64,000 bases of DNA from Rahnella bonaserana (GTDB lineage Bacteria; Pseudomonadota; Gammaproteobacteria; Enterobacterales; Enterobacteriaceae), in the NCBI RefSeq assembly GCF_019049675.1, contig NZ_JAFMOW010000052.1:43311-107310 (forward strand). Reading direction: 5' to 3'. Made by a program: the position numbers and the translations under genes. Below, in pieces: positions 62,782 through 64,000 of the stretch (positions are counted from its first letter, which is position 1; each line of letters starts with the position of its first letter). The notes below the pieces were generated by a model. The model was not told the DNA's origin and made no database searches. It saw only the letters and a program-made list of their open reading frames with translations.

Positions 62782-63192
62782 GTGTTAATCCTTTCCGGAA
62801 AAGTTGAAATACCCGACAGCGAAATCGAATTAACCGCGATACGCGCTCAGGGTAACGGCGGCCAGAACGTCAATAAAACATCAACGGCTATTCATTTACG
62901 CTTTGATATTAAAGCGTCGAGTTTGCCAGAATATTACAAAGAGCGGTTAATGGCGTTCAATCATCATTCTGTTACCGCCGACGGCTGGGTCATTATTAAG
63001 TCCCAGGAATACCGGAGTCAGGAGATGAATCGTGAAGCCGCTCTGGCACGGCTTGGGGCATTGATTTCACAAGCGATGGTGGTAGAAAAACCACGACGGG
63101 CAACAAAACCTACCCGGGGGTCTAAAATTCGTCGGGTAGAAAGTAAAGTTCGCAAGGGTGCAACGAAAGCATTGCGGGGCAAGATACGTTAG
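62782..63192 (+). CDS. arfB: Alternative ribosome-rescue factor ArfB
   Basis: A peptidyl-tRNA hydrolase that frees ribosomes stalled at the end of truncated mRNA. The 136 residues start at a GTG ([15 protein letters not shown] after the start), as this aligns with E. coli ArfB; the ATG upstream lies inside yaeQ. The catalytic GGQ is in [20 protein letters not shown]. The C-terminal basic tail ([18 protein letters not shown]) is the part that enters the mRNA tunnel. It is in an operon with yaeQ. Confidence 0.95.
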   Translation: MLILSGKVEIPDSEIELTAIRAQGNGGQNVNKTSTAIHLRFDIKASSLPEYYKERLMAFNHHSVTADGWVIIKSQEYRSQEMNREAALARLGALISQAMVVEKPRRATKPTRGSKIRRVESKVRKGATKALRGKIR

Positions 63193-63257
63193 CCCTAAAT
63201 TCGTGCTGCAGGACAATTTTTATCGCAGCACTGTGGAATAGCAGTAGGGGAGAAACT

Positions 63258-63935
63258 GTGAAAAAAATCATTACAGGAGCAGTGCTGGCGCTCGGGGCGT
63301 TATCGTTGTTCGGCTGTCATACCGCCGCATTTAACCATGAGAAGCCTTTGCAGGCGATGCAGCAGAGTTACAGCGGTGTGTTGCCCTGCGCAGATTGCAG
63401 TGGGCTGGAGACGTCACTTTTCCTGCAACAGGACGGAACGTATATCCTGCAGGAAATTTATCAGGGAAGTAAGGACGGCGATCAGGCGTTCGCCAGTTAC
63501 GGAAGCTGGGCGCGGACGGCCGACAAACTGGTACTCACTGGAAATGATGGTGAGAAGCGTTACTTCCATCCGAAAGATGAAAATCTTGAAATGCTGGATA
63601 TGAGCGGCGAGCCTGTTACTTCTCAGTTCAACTATACCCTGAAGCCAGTGCAGCAGAGTTTGCCTAAGACACCGATGGCGCTGACCGGAATGATGCAATA
63701 CAGCGCGGATGCAGCATCATTTAAAGATTGCGCCACCGGTAAAGTGTTCCCGATGTCGGCAAATAAATCACTGGAAGAAGGCTATCTTGCAGCACGCAAA
63801 GCACCGAACCAGCTGGTTTTCCTTTCGATGGATGGTCATTTCATGACCGAACCGTCAATGGAAGAAGGACAGATGCAGAAAGCTATTGTGGCGGATAAAA
63901 ACGTTAAGTTTGACGCAACGAAGTCCTGTCCTTAA
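63258..63935 (+). CDS. nlpE: Copper-resistance / envelope-stress lipoprotein NlpE (CutF)
   Basis: An outer-membrane lipoprotein that signals surface contact and lipoprotein-sorting defects to the Cpx system. The start is a GTG after GGGGAG, giving a signal ending LFGC (lipidated Cys20). The N-terminal domain has the C44-A-D-C47 motif in LPCADCSGLETSLFL; the C-terminal domain has two further cysteines (FKDC and KSCP), which in E. coli form a disulphide. It is 225 residues, slightly shorter than the E. coli protein. Confidence 0.94.
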   Translation: MKKIITGAVLALGALSLFGCHTAAFNHEKPLQAMQQSYSGVLPCADCSGLETSLFLQQDGTYILQEIYQGSKDGDQAFASYGSWARTADKLVLTGNDGEKRYFHPKDENLEMLDMSGEPVTSQFNYTLKPVQQSLPKTPMALTGMMQYSADAASFKDCATGKVFPMSANKSLEEGYLAARKAPNQLVFLSMDGHFMTEPSMEEGQMQKAIVADKNVKFDATKSCP

Positions 63936-63981
63936 ATCAAAAGCGGCCAGCGCAGCACAAACTGAATTGCATAAAGAGAAA

Positions 63982-64000
63982 TGCCCGCATAAAGCGGGCA
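63982..64000. terminator. Hairpin at the right edge
   Basis: TGCCCGC/GCGGGCA with an ATAAA loop, ending exactly at the window edge. Whether a T-run follows cannot be seen. It probably terminates nlpE or a convergent gene outside the window. Confidence 0.6.

Overview
This window is a stretch of core chromosome from a gammaproteobacterium of the order Enterobacterales. The proteins are close to E. coli orthologues throughout and usually agree to within a few residues in length. An ERIC repeat, three initiator tRNAs beside amiC and mltA, GcvB beside gcvA, and CsrB after syd all fit the order. The gene set and the presence of the ppd pseudopilin operon suggest the Yersiniaceae (a Rahnella/Serratia/Yersinia-like organism). 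That family assignment is from memory of gene order, not a computed phylogeny. I see no prophage, insertion sequence, CRISPR array or toxin cluster.

Layout. (1) 1-8.1 kb: lplT (3' part), tas, ygdR, mutH, a 0.7-kb non-coding region rich in DnaA boxes that looks like DARS2, then rppH-ptsP and lgt-thyA. (2) 8.3-16.3 kb: the minor pseudopilin operon ppdA-ppdB-ygdB-ppdC, ptrA, argA and amiC. In E. coli recC lies between ppdC and ptrA, and recB-recD lie between ptrA and argA. Here all three are gone and only about 300 bp and 81 bp remain at those positions. This is the most striking observation in the window. (3) 16.3-31.7 kb: three tRNA-fMet genes, mltA, tcdA, csdE-csdA, ygdI, gcvB/gcvA, ygdD-rlmM, an ERIC element, xni, ppnN, queF/syd, csrB with its UvrY sites, an MFS transporter, and yqcC-truC-yqcA. 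(4) 31.8-63.9 kb: a block that in E. coli sits far away (near 4 min): yaeH, dapD, glnD, map, rpsB-tsf-pyrH-frr, then dxr, uppS-cdsA-rseP-bamA-skp-lpxD-fabZ-lpxA-lpxB-rnhB-dnaE-accA, ldcC, yaeR-tilS, a small cytochrome c, rof-yaeP, yaeQ-arfB and nlpE.

How the parts work together. The fourth block couples translation (S2, EF-Ts, ribosome recycling factor), UMP synthesis, isoprenoid and undecaprenyl carrier synthesis, phospholipid and fatty-acid synthesis, lipid A synthesis, outer-membrane protein assembly and the replicative polymerase in one dense co-directional run. The earlier half contributes DNA mismatch repair, mRNA decapping, the nitrogen PTS, lipoprotein maturation, dTMP synthesis, arginine entry, peptidoglycan hydrolases and two global regulatory RNAs (GcvB and CsrB).

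All calls come from reading the sequence and remembered protein families. No database search was run.
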